A stretch of DNA of 64,000 nt from positions 61,433 through 125,432 of the forward strand of contig JBMNPF010000009.1 of the NCBI GenBank assembly GCA_050943475.1. Direction: 5' to 3'. Shown here one piece after another: positions 1 to 9,550 of the stretch. How positions within the stretch are numbered: position 1 is the first letter of the stretch; every line of letters starts with the position of its first letter. The position numbers and the translations under genes were made by a program. The notes beneath the pieces are model-generated. The model searched no databases. It was not told the origin of the DNA and saw only the letters and a list, made by a program, of their open reading frames with translations. This stretch comes from Metaruminococcus_A sp050943475 (GTDB lineage Bacteria; Bacillota; Clostridia; Oscillospirales; Ruminococcaceae).

Positions 1-8
1 GCTGGTTA

Positions 9-1823
9 ATGGACAAGGTCAAAAAGGCGCTTACCCGCTTTAGGGGAACAAGGCTAATTGTGAAAGGTATTTCCAGTTTAAAGAACAAGGGTGTTCGGGC
101 TACCTATCAAAAAACGATGTTCCGTCTTGCTTATTCAAACAGCGTACAGCGTTTTGCTGAAATGTGCATGCTGAGCGAAGAGGAGCGTAAACGGCAGACG
201 GAAACGGTGTTTAACCCGGAATATAAAATAAGCATTTTGGTTCCGCTTTATAATACGCCCGAAAATTTCCTGCGCGAAATGATTGATTCGGTTGTGGACC
301 AGACCTATGCAAATTGGGAGCTTTGCCTGGCAGACGGAAGCGACGAAGCGCATGCGTATGTCGGAGATATTGTACGTGAATATCAGCAAAAGGATGCCCG
401 CATTTGCTATACAGTCCTTGAAGAAAACTATGGAATTTCGGAAAACACCAATCGCTGTATCGAAATGGCGACCGGTGATTACATTGCGTTATTCGATCAC
501 GACGACCTGCTTCATCCCGGCGTTCTATTTGAAAACATGAAAGTGATTACAGAACAGGGCGCCGATTTTATTTACACCGATGAAATGGTCTTTGAAAAGG
601 ACACGAAACATCCTGTTACCGTTCACTGCAAACCGGATTTTGCAATTGATAATCTCCGGGCAAACAATTATATTTGTCATTTTTCTGTTTTCAGCAGAGA
701 GCTTTTAAAACAGGTAGGCGGTTTTCGTGACGAATGCAATGGCAGCCAGGACTTTGACTTGGTTTTGCGGTTAACCGAAAAAGCAAAACAAATTGTCCAT
801 ATTCCAAAGGTGCTCTATTTTTGGAGAAGCCACGCCGGCTCAGTGGCGAGCGATATCAGCGTAAAGCCGTACTGCATTACGGCTGGAAAAAAAGCGGTGG
901 AGGATCATTTGCAGCGCGAGGGCATTAAAGGAGAAGTGTCTGCAATCCCCGGCCTGGGCTCCACTTTCCGTGTTCGGTATGAGTTAAAAGAGCGTCCTAA
1001 AATTTCCATTGTAGTTCCCAATAAGGGATATGCCAATTTCTTAAGAGCGTGTATCCACTCCATTCTCCGAAAAACAACCTACAACAACTATGAAATTATC
1101 GTTGTGAATGCACGTGAAAACAAAGAAACGGCAGAGCAGGATAATGCTTTCTTGAAGAATGAGCGGGTTAAAATAGTCGATTACCGTTCGGATGCCTCTA
1201 TGAATGAAGCTTATAATTATGGGGCTTCGGTTGCTGACGGGGAATACTTTGTGTTCCTGCACAGCGACGTCCGGGTGACCTCTCCGGAATGGCTGGAAGA
1301 GATGTTGATGTTTGCCCAGCGTGATGATGTTGGCGCGGTTGGGGCCAAGCTTTATTACCCCAATAATACAGTGCAGCATGCGGGCTTTATTCTTGGAATC
1401 CATGGGACGGTTGGCGCTTCGCACCAAGGTGCCGATATGAAGAATTATGGCTATATGGGCCGTTTGTATTATGCTCAGGACTTTAGCGCCGTTTCTTCTG
1501 CCTGTTTGATGATTTCCCGGAAGAATTTTGAAGACGCAGGTGGATTTGACGCGGCCTATACCAGACTTTATGGCGATGTTGACCTCTGCCTAAAAATGCG
1601 TAAAAAAGGCAAACTTAATGTATTTACCCCCTTTGCAGAATTGTATCATGATCAAAAAACGACCGGTGATCGTGCCCGCCGCCGGAATAAGGCTTATGAA
1701 GATGTCTTTAAAGCGGACGAAACACGTTTCTTGGAAAAGTGGAAATCGCTCATTGATGAGGGAGACCCCTATTACAACCTTAATTTTTCGTTGGAGCGGG
1801 AAGATTTTATTCTGAGACGTTGA
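9..1823 (+). CDS. Two-domain family 2 glycosyltransferase (surface glycan assembly)
   Basis: The 604-residue protein carries two GT-A type glycosyltransferase domains in tandem. Domain 1 starts near residue 74 (KISILVPLYN) and has the metal-binding acidic cluster FDHDD near residue 162. Domain 2 starts near residue 331 (KISIVVPNKG) and has FLHSDVRV near residue 414. No signal peptide or membrane span is visible, so it should act on the cytoplasmic face of the membrane, transferring sugars to a lipid-linked glycan. The layout matches bifunctional rhamnosyl- or galactosyltransferases of O-antigen and rhamnan clusters (COG1216-like), but donor and acceptor cannot be read. Its ATG overlaps the TAA of an upstream gene cut by the window edge (TAATG at 7-11), so it lies inside an operon. 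Confidence 0.9.
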   Translation: MDKVKKALTRFRGTRLIVKGISSLKNKGVRATYQKTMFRLAYSNSVQRFAEMCMLSEEERKRQTETVFNPEYKISILVPLYNTPENFLREMIDSVVDQTYANWELCLADGSDEAHAYVGDIVREYQQKDARICYTVLEENYGISENTNRCIEMATGDYIALFDHDDLLHPGVLFENMKVITEQGADFIYTDEMVFEKDTKHPVTVHCKPDFAIDNLRANNYICHFSVFSRELLKQVGGFRDECNGSQDFDLVLRLTEKAKQIVHIPKVLYFWRSHAGSVASDISVKPYCITAGKKAVEDHLQREGIKGEVSAIPGLGSTFRVRYELKERPKISIVVPNKGYANFLRACIHSILRKTTYNNYEIIVVNARENKETAEQDNAFLKNERVKIVDYRSDASMNEAYNYGASVADGEYFVFLHSDVRVTSPEWLEEMLMFAQRDDVGAVGAKLYYPNNTVQHAGFILGIHGTVGASHQGADMKNYGYMGRLYYAQDFSAVSSACLMISRKNFEDAGGFDAAYTRLYGDVDLCLKMRKKGKLNVFTPFAELYHDQKTTGDRARRRNKAYEDVFKADETRFLEKWKSLIDEGDPYYNLNFSLEREDFILRR

Positions 1824-2506
1824 TGGGAAACGGAGAGGGAAAGGTGCATAAAATAAAATCGTTCTACATTGCGCATGCCGGTAAATGTCTGATGGCTATT
1901 GCCGCATTTTTATTTGTTGTTGCAGTCGTTTCGTTGTTTTTCCCCAAAAAGGTTATTCGGGAAGCAATGGTGAACAAGGCTTCAGCCGATGGCGCCAATA
2001 TTGGAGAAATGGTTGACGGCCGTTCTCTGGAGTTGAGTTATCGTGCAGATGTAAATGATTTGCTCGGCGTAAAATTGCAATTTGCAAATTATGGACGGAC
2101 AAATGATGCTGGTTTGATCCATGTTTCAATCTTTAAAGCGGATGATGCCGTTCCTTTAGCCACTTATCAAATTGAAACGCGTCATATTTCGGACGGTTTG
2201 GTGGTCGATTTTGGAATTCCGCGGCAAACAGAGTCTATGGGTGAAACCTACCGGATTCAGGTTGTATCGGAAGGAAGCTTTGCTGGAAACGCCGTGACTT
2301 TGCTAAACTCGTCAGAGGATCATGAAAATCTAACGACAACGGTAAATGGAAAACCGCAGGAAAACAATGTTGTTTTTGGAATTGAGTATGTTGGAACAAG
2401 TTATCCGTATACATGGACAATATTGCTGGCCGCTACATTGTTTTTAACGCTTTCTGGTGCTGCACCGGCTGGAAAGCCAATGCTTTGGAAAAGAAAGGCA
2501 GGGTAA
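1823..2506 (+). CDS. Membrane-anchored hypothetical protein of the glycan cluster
   Basis: I do not recognise a named family. The protein has a short basic N-terminus, a hydrophobic span near residues 20-40, a polar, probably beta-rich region of about 150 residues, and a second hydrophobic span near residues 195-215 followed by a basic tail. This predicts an extracytoplasmic domain between two membrane anchors. ATG 1823 overlaps the previous stop (TGATG). An in-frame GTG at 1844 has a better ribosome binding site (GGAGAGGG) and may be the true start. It lies directly before the DUF2142 gene, whose first extracytoplasmic region has similar length and character, so the two may work together in glycan polymerisation or modification. 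That is inference from position. Confidence 0.75.
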   Translation: MGNGEGKVHKIKSFYIAHAGKCLMAIAAFLFVVAVVSLFFPKKVIREAMVNKASADGANIGEMVDGRSLELSYRADVNDLLGVKLQFANYGRTNDAGLIHVSIFKADDAVPLATYQIETRHISDGLVVDFGIPRQTESMGETYRIQVVSEGSFAGNAVTLLNSSEDHENLTTTVNGKPQENNVVFGIEYVGTSYPYTWTILLAATLFLTLSGAAPAGKPMLWKRKAG

Positions 2507-2510
2507 TATC

Positions 2511-4439
2511 ATGAAACAGTCTAATAAATATTTCCTGCTGAAACATGTAATTGCGTTTTGTGTCATACTACTCATTTCTTTTCTGGCCGAGATCGTAGGT
2601 TTTCACTTTGATTTGATTCGCTCTGGCGCAATGAATGACGGTACGGTTTCTGTTTCGCTTGATTCTTTGAGTGGTTCGGGCTTCCATATAGAGGGAAATG
2701 CACTGAAAGTAACCGGCGATGATGGAGCAAAAATTCGAGTGCCTCTTACGGCTGCCGGTTATGTCAACAAGTTGGAATACGGTTATCAGGCTCAGTCGGA
2801 ATTTCAGGAAAGAGCCGTTATTGATACTGTAAACGGATTTGGAAACGAGCAGACTGTTGTCATTGAAAATAAGAGCCACCCCTTATTAGAACGCTCTGTA
2901 ATGAACATTCAGTCTTATGCGGATTCTTTGGTTCTGGAATTGCCGGAAGGGGTAACGGTTACCTATCTGCAACTCAATAACAGCCTGGCTTTTAATGTGT
3001 TGCGCTTCTTTTTTGTTTTTGTAGTATTAGCGTTGCTTTATAGTATTGTAATCTTTCGAAATTATCTTGCCCGAAAAATTGAGGTTGGCTTTTTGGCAAT
3101 ATCGCTTGTTTTTGGCAGCTTTATCATTTTGTCTTTGCAAACCTCCTTTGCATCCTGGGATGAGCAAATCCATTTTAACAGTGTTTATACAACCTCTACG
3201 CTGGGCAGTACGGTAGAATATACACAAACTGCGGATGAAATTGTGAATCTAACCGGGCCGATTGCTTCTGCGCCGCTGGCCGGCTCTTTGGAAGAGAGTC
3301 AGGATATTCGTAATTACTTTGACGCCCATCATAACAACGCAAATATTGTGTTAAGCATTCCAAAAAGCTTGTTTCTTCACACCAACGAGTTGGGTTATCT
3401 CCCAAGCAATTTGCTTTATGGTACGGCTGAAATGCTCAATCTTCCATTTTCGGCTGCATTTTGTCTTGGTAAGTTTGGCAATTTATTCATGTATTGTCTT
3501 ATTGTATTTTTTGCAATACGGATTATTCCGGTGGGCAAGCGCATTATGGCGGTTATAGCGCTTATGCCAACACCTGTTTTTTTGGCAAGCTCGTATTCAT
3601 ATGACCCAATGATCACTGCTTGTATGATGCTCGGCATAGCGGTGCTTTTTTCAGAGCTCTCTCAGCCGGACAAGCCGTTTTCCATGAAGAATGCAATCAT
3701 TTTTACGGTGGCCATGTTGTTGTCCAGTTTCCCTAAGGCCGTTTATATTCCACTTATTCTGTTGGCTCTTTTATTGCCAAAGCAGAAATTTGCCTCAAAA
3801 CGAAATATGTATATCTTTAAAGGGGGAATCCTGCTTTTATTCCTCCTCATGATGAGCACCTTCGTTTTACCGGCGTTGTCCGGCGGCCTTTCGGGAGATT
3901 CCCGTGGGGGAGATACCAACCCCGGCGGCCAAATGAGCTCTATGCTGACACATTTGTTTACAACGGTACAGCTTTATTTTAATAATATTATAGGCACGCT
4001 TGGCTCTAAATTCCTTGGAATGAATAGCTTGGGCGATTTTGCGTATGCAGGCATCATTGGCGATTATAACTTGGTTCTTTTAATTGTCGGCTTAATTTTG
4101 TTTACCGTTTTTACCGATACAAGCGGTGCGGAAAATGCCGGTGAAAAGTTTTTGGGGAAACAGCAGCGTATCACGCTGTTCGTTCTGATTGCCTTTGTTT
4201 CACTTTTAATATGGACAGCATTGTATTTATCCTTTAATCCGGTTGGACGGATGGAAATTGCGGGTGTTCAGGGCAGGTATTTTATTCCGTTGATGCTGCC
4301 GCTGTTTTTGGTCATTCGCACGCCGCTTATTCAGTGTAAAATCAAAACGGCAACCTATCATGCCATTGTATTGGCTGTTCCGGTGCTTATTCTGGCAATC
4401 AGCATTTATCAGAATTTTGTTTCATGTGTTGCTGTGTAA
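2511..4439 (+). CDS. DUF2142-family polytopic membrane protein
   Basis: This is an integral membrane protein of about 642 residues with one N-terminal span, an extracytoplasmic stretch of about 120 residues, then ten or more hydrophobic segments. The order and a segment with FASWDEQIHF resemble DUF2142 proteins, which sit in polysaccharide clusters and have a GT-C-like fold layout with an acidic pair after the first spans of the bundle. The ATG at 2511 is preferred over an earlier in-frame start because GGCAGGG lies just upstream and it follows the previous stop by 4 bases. It probably transfers glycan or sugars using a polyprenyl-linked donor, but no experimental role is assumed. Confidence 0.8.
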   Translation: MKQSNKYFLLKHVIAFCVILLISFLAEIVGFHFDLIRSGAMNDGTVSVSLDSLSGSGFHIEGNALKVTGDDGAKIRVPLTAAGYVNKLEYGYQAQSEFQERAVIDTVNGFGNEQTVVIENKSHPLLERSVMNIQSYADSLVLELPEGVTVTYLQLNNSLAFNVLRFFFVFVVLALLYSIVIFRNYLARKIEVGFLAISLVFGSFIILSLQTSFASWDEQIHFNSVYTTSTLGSTVEYTQTADEIVNLTGPIASAPLAGSLEESQDIRNYFDAHHNNANIVLSIPKSLFLHTNELGYLPSNLLYGTAEMLNLPFSAAFCLGKFGNLFMYCLIVFFAIRIIPVGKRIMAVIALMPTPVFLASSYSYDPMITACMMLGIAVLFSELSQPDKPFSMKNAIIFTVAMLLSSFPKAVYIPLILLALLLPKQKFASKRNMYIFKGGILLLFLLMMSTFVLPALSGGLSGDSRGGDTNPGGQMSSMLTHLFTTVQLYFNNIIGTLGSKFLGMNSLGDFAYAGIIGDYNLVLLIVGLILFTVFTDTSGAENAGEKFLGKQQRITLFVLIAFVSLLIWTALYLSFNPVGRMEIAGVQGRYFIPLMLPLFLVIRTPLIQCKIKTATYHAIVLAVPVLILAISIYQNFVSCVAV

Positions 4440-4450
4440 TCGGTCAAATA

Positions 4451-4479
4451 TTGCGTGTTCGGCTTGAAAATGCTATAAT
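4451..4479 (+). promoter_or_regulatory. Sigma-A promoter of the rfbC-ABC exporter operon
   Basis: TTGCGT (4451-4456), a 17-base spacer and TATAAT (4474-4479) with an extended -10 TG one base upstream. It lies in the only real gap of the first 7 kb and would start transcription about 30 bases before rfbC. Confidence 0.7.
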
Positions 4480-4516
4480 GATACGACGCTTTCTATGAAG
4501 ATTGGAGGATGGATGT

Positions 4517-5071
4517 ATGGGAAAGTTTAACTTTATTGAGACGAAAATCAAAGGCGTTTTTATTATTGAACCCACGGTCTTTGGGGATGAGCGCGGTTAT
4601 TTTATGGAAACCTATAATTACAATGAGTTCAAGGAAGCCGGCCTGGATATGACGTTTGTCCAGGACAATGAGTCCAAAAGTAAAAAAGGGGTTCTTCGCG
4701 GCCTGCATTTCCAGACCCGCAATTCTCAGGGAAAGCTGGTTCGGGTAATTGAAGGTGAAGTATTTGATGTAGCGGTTGACCTGCGCAACGGCAGCGAAAC
4801 ATTTGGAAAGTGGGTCGGCGTTACCTTAAATACCGAAAACAAACGGCAGTTTTATATTCCGGAAGGTTTTGCACATGGTTTTGTGGTCCTTTCCGACGAA
4901 GCAAAGTTTGTCTATAAATGCACCAATTTTTACGATCCCTCCAGCGAAGGCGGAATCTTTTGGAACGATCCGGATATCGGGATTGAATGGCCAATTACGG
5001 CTGATATGCAGATTTTACTGTCTGAAAAAGACAAGAAACAGCCAACCCTGCGTGAATATTTAGGGAAATAA
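4517..5071 (+). CDS. rfbC: dTDP-4-dehydrorhamnose 3,5-epimerase
   Basis: The 184-residue cupin-type epimerase converts dTDP-4-dehydro-6-deoxy-glucose to dTDP-4-dehydro-L-rhamnose, the third step of dTDP-L-rhamnose synthesis. Seen in sequence: the N-terminal GVFIIEPTVFGDERGYF block, QDNESKSKKGVLRGLHFQ with the catalytic His, the VFDVAVDLR strand, and PEGFAHGFVVLSD. The length is normal for the family. ATG 4517 is chosen over an upstream in-frame TTG because GGAGGA (4504-4509) is correctly spaced. rfbA, rfbB and rfbD are not in this window and should lie elsewhere. Its presence beside the exporter suggests that the exported glycan contains rhamnose. Confidence 0.95.
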   Translation: MGKFNFIETKIKGVFIIEPTVFGDERGYFMETYNYNEFKEAGLDMTFVQDNESKSKKGVLRGLHFQTRNSQGKLVRVIEGEVFDVAVDLRNGSETFGKWVGVTLNTENKRQFYIPEGFAHGFVVLSDEAKFVYKCTNFYDPSSEGGIFWNDPDIGIEWPITADMQILLSEKDKKQPTLREYLGK

Positions 5072-5083
5072 GGAGTCGTACAA

Positions 5084-5869
5084 GTGAAAGCACAGTTGCT
5101 GACATTTAAAAAATACCGTTATCTCCTACAGGATTTGACCGCCAGAGATTTAAAAGTAAAGTACCGCCGTTCTGTTTTAGGTTTTGCTTGGAGCATCCTG
5201 AATCCGTTTTTAATGATGCTTGTCATTACGGCGGTCTTTCAAAATATTTTTAAATTTGAAGTGGATTATTTCCCAATTTACTACTTAACGGGCGCCTTGT
5301 TGTATAATTTTGTTGTTGAGGCAACCAATGGTTCTATGACTTCTATTATTGGCGGCGCCTCCCTGATCAAAAAGGTGTATATCCCCAAATACATCTTTCC
5401 GTTGGAGAAATGCATTTTTGCCTTTGTCAACATGGTGTTTTCGCTAATTGCAGTTGTCATTATGATCTTGATCCTGCAAATGCCTGTGCATTGGACGGTC
5501 TTTTTGTTCCCAATACCAATGATTTACACGTTGGTTTTTGCCGTTGGATTCGGACTAATTTTAGCTGCGGGAAATGTGTTCTTTCGCGATATTGGCCATT
5601 TATACAGTGTTTTTACAACGGCATGGATGTATTTAACCCCTATCATTTACCCGATGGAGGTGTTGTCCAACATGCCGTCGTGGCTCACCGTTGTTATAAA
5701 ATTTAACCCCCTGTACCATTATGTGAATTATTTTCGCCAGGTTGTTATGTACGGCACCGTGCCAACGCTGTTCACAAACCTGGTATGCGCATTCTCCTCG
5801 TTGGTATTTTTGGCTTTGGGGATTTTTATTTTTAAAAAAAGTCAAGACCGCTTTATTCTTTATGTTTAG
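5084..5869 (+). CDS. Polysaccharide ABC exporter permease (Wzm/TagG type)
   Basis: A 261-residue ABC-2 type permease with six predicted membrane segments. The N-terminus LQDLTARDLKVKYRRSVLGF is the typical amphipathic start of Wzm/TagG proteins, and LTPIIYP plus FNPLYHYVNYFRQ near the C-terminus are typical of the family. With the ATPase that follows after 12 bases it should move a completed, lipid-linked glycan across the membrane. GTG start with AAGGAGT upstream. The presence of an ABC exporter argues that chain assembly is completed in the cytoplasm. Confidence 0.92.
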   Translation: MKAQLLTFKKYRYLLQDLTARDLKVKYRRSVLGFAWSILNPFLMMLVITAVFQNIFKFEVDYFPIYYLTGALLYNFVVEATNGSMTSIIGGASLIKKVYIPKYIFPLEKCIFAFVNMVFSLIAVVIMILILQMPVHWTVFLFPIPMIYTLVFAVGFGLILAAGNVFFRDIGHLYSVFTTAWMYLTPIIYPMEVLSNMPSWLTVVIKFNPLYHYVNYFRQVVMYGTVPTLFTNLVCAFSSLVFLALGIFIFKKSQDRFILYV

Positions 5870-5881
5870 GGGGCTTGTATT

Positions 5882-6613
5882 TTGGCAAATGCAGTTGAAG
5901 TCCATAATGTGACAATGAAGTTTAATATGTCCAAAGAAAAATTGGACAGTTTAAAAGAATATTTTATTAAGCTCATGAAACGTCAGCTTCATTTTCAGGA
6001 GTTTCTGGCGCTTAAAAATGTTAGTTTTGACATTGAACAGGGCGATGTATTTGGAATTGTAGGGCTGAACGGATCTGGAAAGAGCACAATGCTTAAGATC
6101 ATTTCCGGTATACTAAAACCTTCCGAAGGTACCGTCAAGGTCGTTGGGAGTATTTCCCCAATGATTGAGCTCGGCGCCGGTTTTGATATGGATTTGACAG
6201 CCCGGGAAAATGTGTTTCTAAATGGTTCTGTGCTTGGCTATTCCCGCGATACCATGAAGCAGAAGTTTGATGAAATTATTGAATTTGCAGAATTACAGGA
6301 TTTTGTCGATGTTGCCGTCAAGAATTTTTCCTCCGGCATGGTGGCGCGTCTTGGCTTTGCAATTGCAACGATTACCCACCCGGATATTTTAATCGTGGAT
6401 GAAATCCTTGCCGTAGGCGATTTTTTGTTTCAGGAAAAATGTGAAAAGCGTATTCAGGAAATGATGTCCGGCGGCACGACGGTTATTATTGTTTCCCACT
6501 CGATTGAACAGATTGAACGCCTCTGCAAGCATGTTATGTGGCTTGATCACGGCAATATGAAAATGCTTGGCGATACCGAAGAAGTTTGCAATGCGTATAA
6601 AAGCATTCATTGA
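5882..6613 (+). CDS. Polysaccharide ABC exporter ATPase (Wzt/TagH type, no C-terminal glycan-binding domain)
   Basis: A 243-residue ATP-binding subunit with Walker A GLNGSGKST near residue 61, a SPMIELGAGFDMDLTARENV block typical of glycan exporters, signature FSSGMVARLGFA near residue 150 and Walker B ILIVDEILAVGD near residue 170. It stops shortly after the nucleotide-binding domain, so it lacks the C-terminal carbohydrate-binding domain that some Wzt proteins use to recognise the chain end. TTG start 12 bases after the permease with GGGGG upstream. It energises export by the neighbouring permease. Confidence 0.93.
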   Translation: MANAVEVHNVTMKFNMSKEKLDSLKEYFIKLMKRQLHFQEFLALKNVSFDIEQGDVFGIVGLNGSGKSTMLKIISGILKPSEGTVKVVGSISPMIELGAGFDMDLTARENVFLNGSVLGYSRDTMKQKFDEIIEFAELQDFVDVAVKNFSSGMVARLGFAIATITHPDILIVDEILAVGDFLFQEKCEKRIQEMMSGGTTVIIVSHSIEQIERLCKHVMWLDHGNMKMLGDTEEVCNAYKSIH

Positions 6614-6625
6614 GGAGGCTCTTGT

Positions 6626-7420
6626 TTGGAACACACAAGCCAGCATACCTTTGTGGTATGCGCCTATAAGGAAAGCCCTTATCTGGAGGAGTGCATTCAG
6701 TCCTTGCTCGGCCAAACGGTTCAAAGCAACATTATTCTCTCAACCTCTACGCCGAATGCGCATATTTCAAATATCGCCGGGAAATACGGCTTGCCGGTAT
6801 TCGTCAATACCGGCAAAGCCAGTATTGCGTATGACTGGAACTTTGGCTATGGACAGGCCTCTACACCGTATGTCACCCTGGCGCATCAGGACGATGTTTA
6901 TCTGCCGGAGTATTTGGAACATGCGCTGGCGGCGTTCGCTTCGGCCAAAAGGCCGCTCCTCTTTTTTACCGATTATTATGAGCTGCGTGACGGAAAACCG
7001 GTTCAGGCAAATAAGCTGCTGAAAATCAAACGGCTTCTGCTCTTGCCTATGCGGTTCAAATGTCTGAAAAACAGCCGCTTTGTCCGGCGGCGCTGCCTTT
7101 CTCTGGGATGCCCCGTTTGCTGCCCTTCGGTCAGTTTTGCCAAAGAGAACCTGCCGAATCCCGTGTTTGAACACGGTTACCGCAGCAATGTGGATTGGCA
7201 GGCGTGGGAACGCCTTTCAAAATTGCCGGGCGCATTTCTGTACTGCAAGCAGCCGCTCATGATGCACCGGGTACATGAAGATTCAGAAACCTCTGCTGTG
7301 CTCAAGGATAATGTCCGCACCCAGGAGGATTATGAGATGTTCTGCAAATTTTGGCCGCGCTGGATTGCGAAACGGTTGACCCATGCCTATGCATCCAGTG
7401 AAAAAAGCAATCAGCTGTGA
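6626..7420 (+). CDS. Family 2 glycosyltransferase
   Basis: A 264-residue soluble GT2-type protein beginning with a shortened nucleotide-binding strand (TFVVCAYKESPYLEECIQSL) and carrying the acidic motif LAHQDDVYLP near residue 88. The second half contains several cysteines and basic residues. A TTG start follows the exporter ATPase by 12 bases, preceded by GAGGAGG, so it belongs to the same transcript. It likely adds one sugar to the exported glycan; the donor is unknown. Confidence 0.88.
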   Translation: MEHTSQHTFVVCAYKESPYLEECIQSLLGQTVQSNIILSTSTPNAHISNIAGKYGLPVFVNTGKASIAYDWNFGYGQASTPYVTLAHQDDVYLPEYLEHALAAFASAKRPLLFFTDYYELRDGKPVQANKLLKIKRLLLLPMRFKCLKNSRFVRRRCLSLGCPVCCPSVSFAKENLPNPVFEHGYRSNVDWQAWERLSKLPGAFLYCKQPLMMHRVHEDSETSAVLKDNVRTQEDYEMFCKFWPRWIAKRLTHAYASSEKSNQL

Positions 7421-7479
7421 ATTTGTCGAATTTCGGTTGTTTTGCATAGAGTAGGTCAGGAAACATAAAGGGGTAATTT

Positions 7480-8196
7480 ATGAAAGTACTGGTCATTATT
7501 CCAGCCTATAACGAAGAAAAGAGTATTGAACGGGTGGTACGTCATCTACAGGAAGTGTGTCCCGAGGTGGACTATCTTGTTGTCAACGACTGTTCAACCG
7601 ATCATACAGCTGAAATTTGCCGCCGTGAAGGGTTTTCATTTTTGTCCCTGCCAACCAACCTTGGAATTGGCGGCGGCGTACAGGCCGGTTATTTGTATGC
7701 GGCAGAAAATGATTATGATATTGCTGTTCAGATGGACGGCGATGGCCAACACGATCCGCGTTATTTAATGGATGTGATTGCACCGGTGGCAAGTGGAGAA
7801 GCCGATATGGTTACGGGTTCTCGTTTTATCAAAAACGAAGGCTTCCAGACCAGCGGTATGCGCCGGCTGGGAATCAACATTTTAAAAGGAACCATTCGGC
7901 TTTTTGCCCGTGTAAAAATAACAGATGCGACCAGCGGTTTTCGCGCGTGCTCAAAAGAATTGATCCGTTTTTTTGCAAATCACTATGCACAGGATTATCC
8001 AGAGCCTGAGGCGATTGTAGCAGCGGCACTGAATGGGTTTACCGTAAAAGAAGTTCCGGTTGTCATGGTAGAGCGAAAAGAGGGCGTATCCTCCATTAAC
8101 TGGCTCAACTCGATTTATTATATGATAAAGGTAAATCTTTCCATTTTGGTTTGCCGGCTCACCTACAAACGCAGAAAAAGGGGTGAGATCAGATGA
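7480..8196 (+). CDS. Polyprenyl-phosphate sugar synthase-like GT2
   Basis: A 238-residue GT2 protein of the DPM1/DPG-synthase type: VLVIIPAYNEEKSIERVV at the N-terminus, VNDCSTDHTAE, and the catalytic QMDGDGQHDP near residue 87. It has no C-terminal membrane anchor of its own. The next gene, a small two-span DUF2304 protein, overlaps its stop, a pairing often seen for such enzymes. A likely role is loading a sugar onto polyprenyl phosphate at the inner membrane face, giving a donor for a polytopic GT-C enzyme such as the DUF2142 protein. The last point is inference. Confidence 0.88.
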   Translation: MKVLVIIPAYNEEKSIERVVRHLQEVCPEVDYLVVNDCSTDHTAEICRREGFSFLSLPTNLGIGGGVQAGYLYAAENDYDIAVQMDGDGQHDPRYLMDVIAPVASGEADMVTGSRFIKNEGFQTSGMRRLGINILKGTIRLFARVKITDATSGFRACSKELIRFFANHYAQDYPEPEAIVAAALNGFTVKEVPVVMVERKEGVSSINWLNSIYYMIKVNLSILVCRLTYKRRKRGEIR

Positions 8197-8582
8197 TGAC
8201 ACTTATATTTCAATGCTGTCTGATTGTTGGTATTTTAATTTATCTTGGTGTAATTGTCGTATTGCTGAAAAAACAAAAGCTCAATCTCCGCTATGCGCTG
8301 ACCTGGCTCTTAATGGCTTTTGTTATGCTTCTGGTCGCAATTTTTCCGCAAATTATTACCGCAATTTCCAGGCTGCTTGGCGTGGCCTCGGACGTTAATA
8401 CGGTATTTGTGTTACAGGGCCTGTTTGTCCTGCTGATCTTGCTTTCTTTGACCTCGATTGTATCGAAACAAACCAACCGTATTCGGAAGCTGGCGCAAAC
8501 GCAGGCGCTCTTGGAAAAACGCGTGCGTGAGCTGGAGGATTCTCTGCGGAATCTGCAAAAGGAAATTGATAACAGTAAATAG
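8193..8582 (+). CDS. DUF2304-family small membrane protein
   Basis: A 129-residue protein with an N-terminal span (LIFQCCLIVGILIYLGVIVVL), a second span around residues 35-55, a third near residues 70-88, then a charged coiled-coil-like tail (residues 90-129). This matches the DUF2304 pattern. The ATG overlaps the preceding GT stop by 4 bases (ATGATGA region), indicating translational coupling. It probably tethers or regulates the neighbouring polyprenyl-phosphate GT2. Confidence 0.85.
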   Translation: MMTLIFQCCLIVGILIYLGVIVVLLKKQKLNLRYALTWLLMAFVMLLVAIFPQIITAISRLLGVASDVNTVFVLQGLFVLLILLSLTSIVSKQTNRIRKLAQTQALLEKRVRELEDSLRNLQKEIDNSK

Positions 8583-8594
8583 GGGGCGTTATCC

Positions 8595-9524
8595 GTGGTT
8601 GAAATTCTGCTTGCAACCTATAACAGCGAGAAGTATTTGCCGGATCAGCTCGACTCCCTGTTTGAACAAACCTTTGAGAATTGGCATCTCACGGTGCAGG
8701 ATGACGGATCCACTGACAAAACGGTGGATATTCTGCGTAAGTATGCGGCGGTTTATCCGGAAAAGATGACCGTTCATGTCAATGAAAAAAATTTGGGCGG
8801 CGCCAAATATAATTTTTACGATATGCTTTTAAAAGCGGATGCCGATTATGTCATGACCTGTGATCATGACGATGTCTGGCTTCCGGATAAAATGGAATGC
8901 ACCATGGCGGCGATGAAGGACCTGGAAGCGCAGAACGCGCCGGACGTCCCTCTGCTGGTTCATACCGACCTCACCATTGTTGATGAAAACCAGACGATTG
9001 TTGCGGCCTCTATGTTTTTCCAGCAGCAGCTTGATGCAGGGCGGACTTCGCTGCGGGAGCTGCTGGTGCAAAATATGGTGACCGGATGCACCGTAATGGT
9101 CAACCGCGCTCTGCTTTCCCTTTTACCCCGGAACATCCCGGCCAATATGGTCATGCACGACTGGTGGATGGCGCTTGTTGCGGCGGCGTTCGGTGCGATT
9201 GGGTTTGTCAAAGAGCCGACTATTCTTTACCGTCAGCATGGAAACAACGAAGTCGGGGCCAAAAATACCCGTAAACTCGGCTATAATGCAAAACGTGCCG
9301 CTAAGTTTATGGAAGCGCGGCGGTCGGTCGCAGACACCTATTTGCAGGCCGCCGATTTTGCCGCCCTGTATGGGGACAGACTCCGTCCGGCTGATTTTGA
9401 GTTGGTCCGGGTTTATGCAGATATGGGCGGATATGGAAAGCTCAAGCGAATCCGCACGCTGCGCAAGCGCAGTCTGTGGAAAAATACGCCTGCGCGGCGG
9501 ATGGGACAGATTTTGTTTTGTTAA
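8595..9524 (+). CDS. Family 2 glycosyltransferase (rhamnosyltransferase-like)
   Basis: A 309-residue GT2 with EILLATYNSEKYLPDQLDSL at the N-terminus, QDDGSTDKTVDIL, and CDHDDVWLPDKM near residue 92. The order and the MVMHDWWMALVAAAFG segment near residue 180 are typical of RfbF/RgpB-like rhamnosyltransferases. GTG start with AGGGGGCG upstream, 12 bases after the DUF2304 gene. Together with rfbC nearby this favours rhamnose as donor, though specificity cannot be proved from sequence. Confidence 0.9.
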   Translation: MVEILLATYNSEKYLPDQLDSLFEQTFENWHLTVQDDGSTDKTVDILRKYAAVYPEKMTVHVNEKNLGGAKYNFYDMLLKADADYVMTCDHDDVWLPDKMECTMAAMKDLEAQNAPDVPLLVHTDLTIVDENQTIVAASMFFQQQLDAGRTSLRELLVQNMVTGCTVMVNRALLSLLPRNIPANMVMHDWWMALVAAAFGAIGFVKEPTILYRQHGNNEVGAKNTRKLGYNAKRAAKFMEARRSVADTYLQAADFAALYGDRLRPADFELVRVYADMGGYGKLKRIRTLRKRSLWKNTPARRMGQILFC

Positions 9525-9550
9525 GTAAAACGGCAGGAGGTTATAAGCCG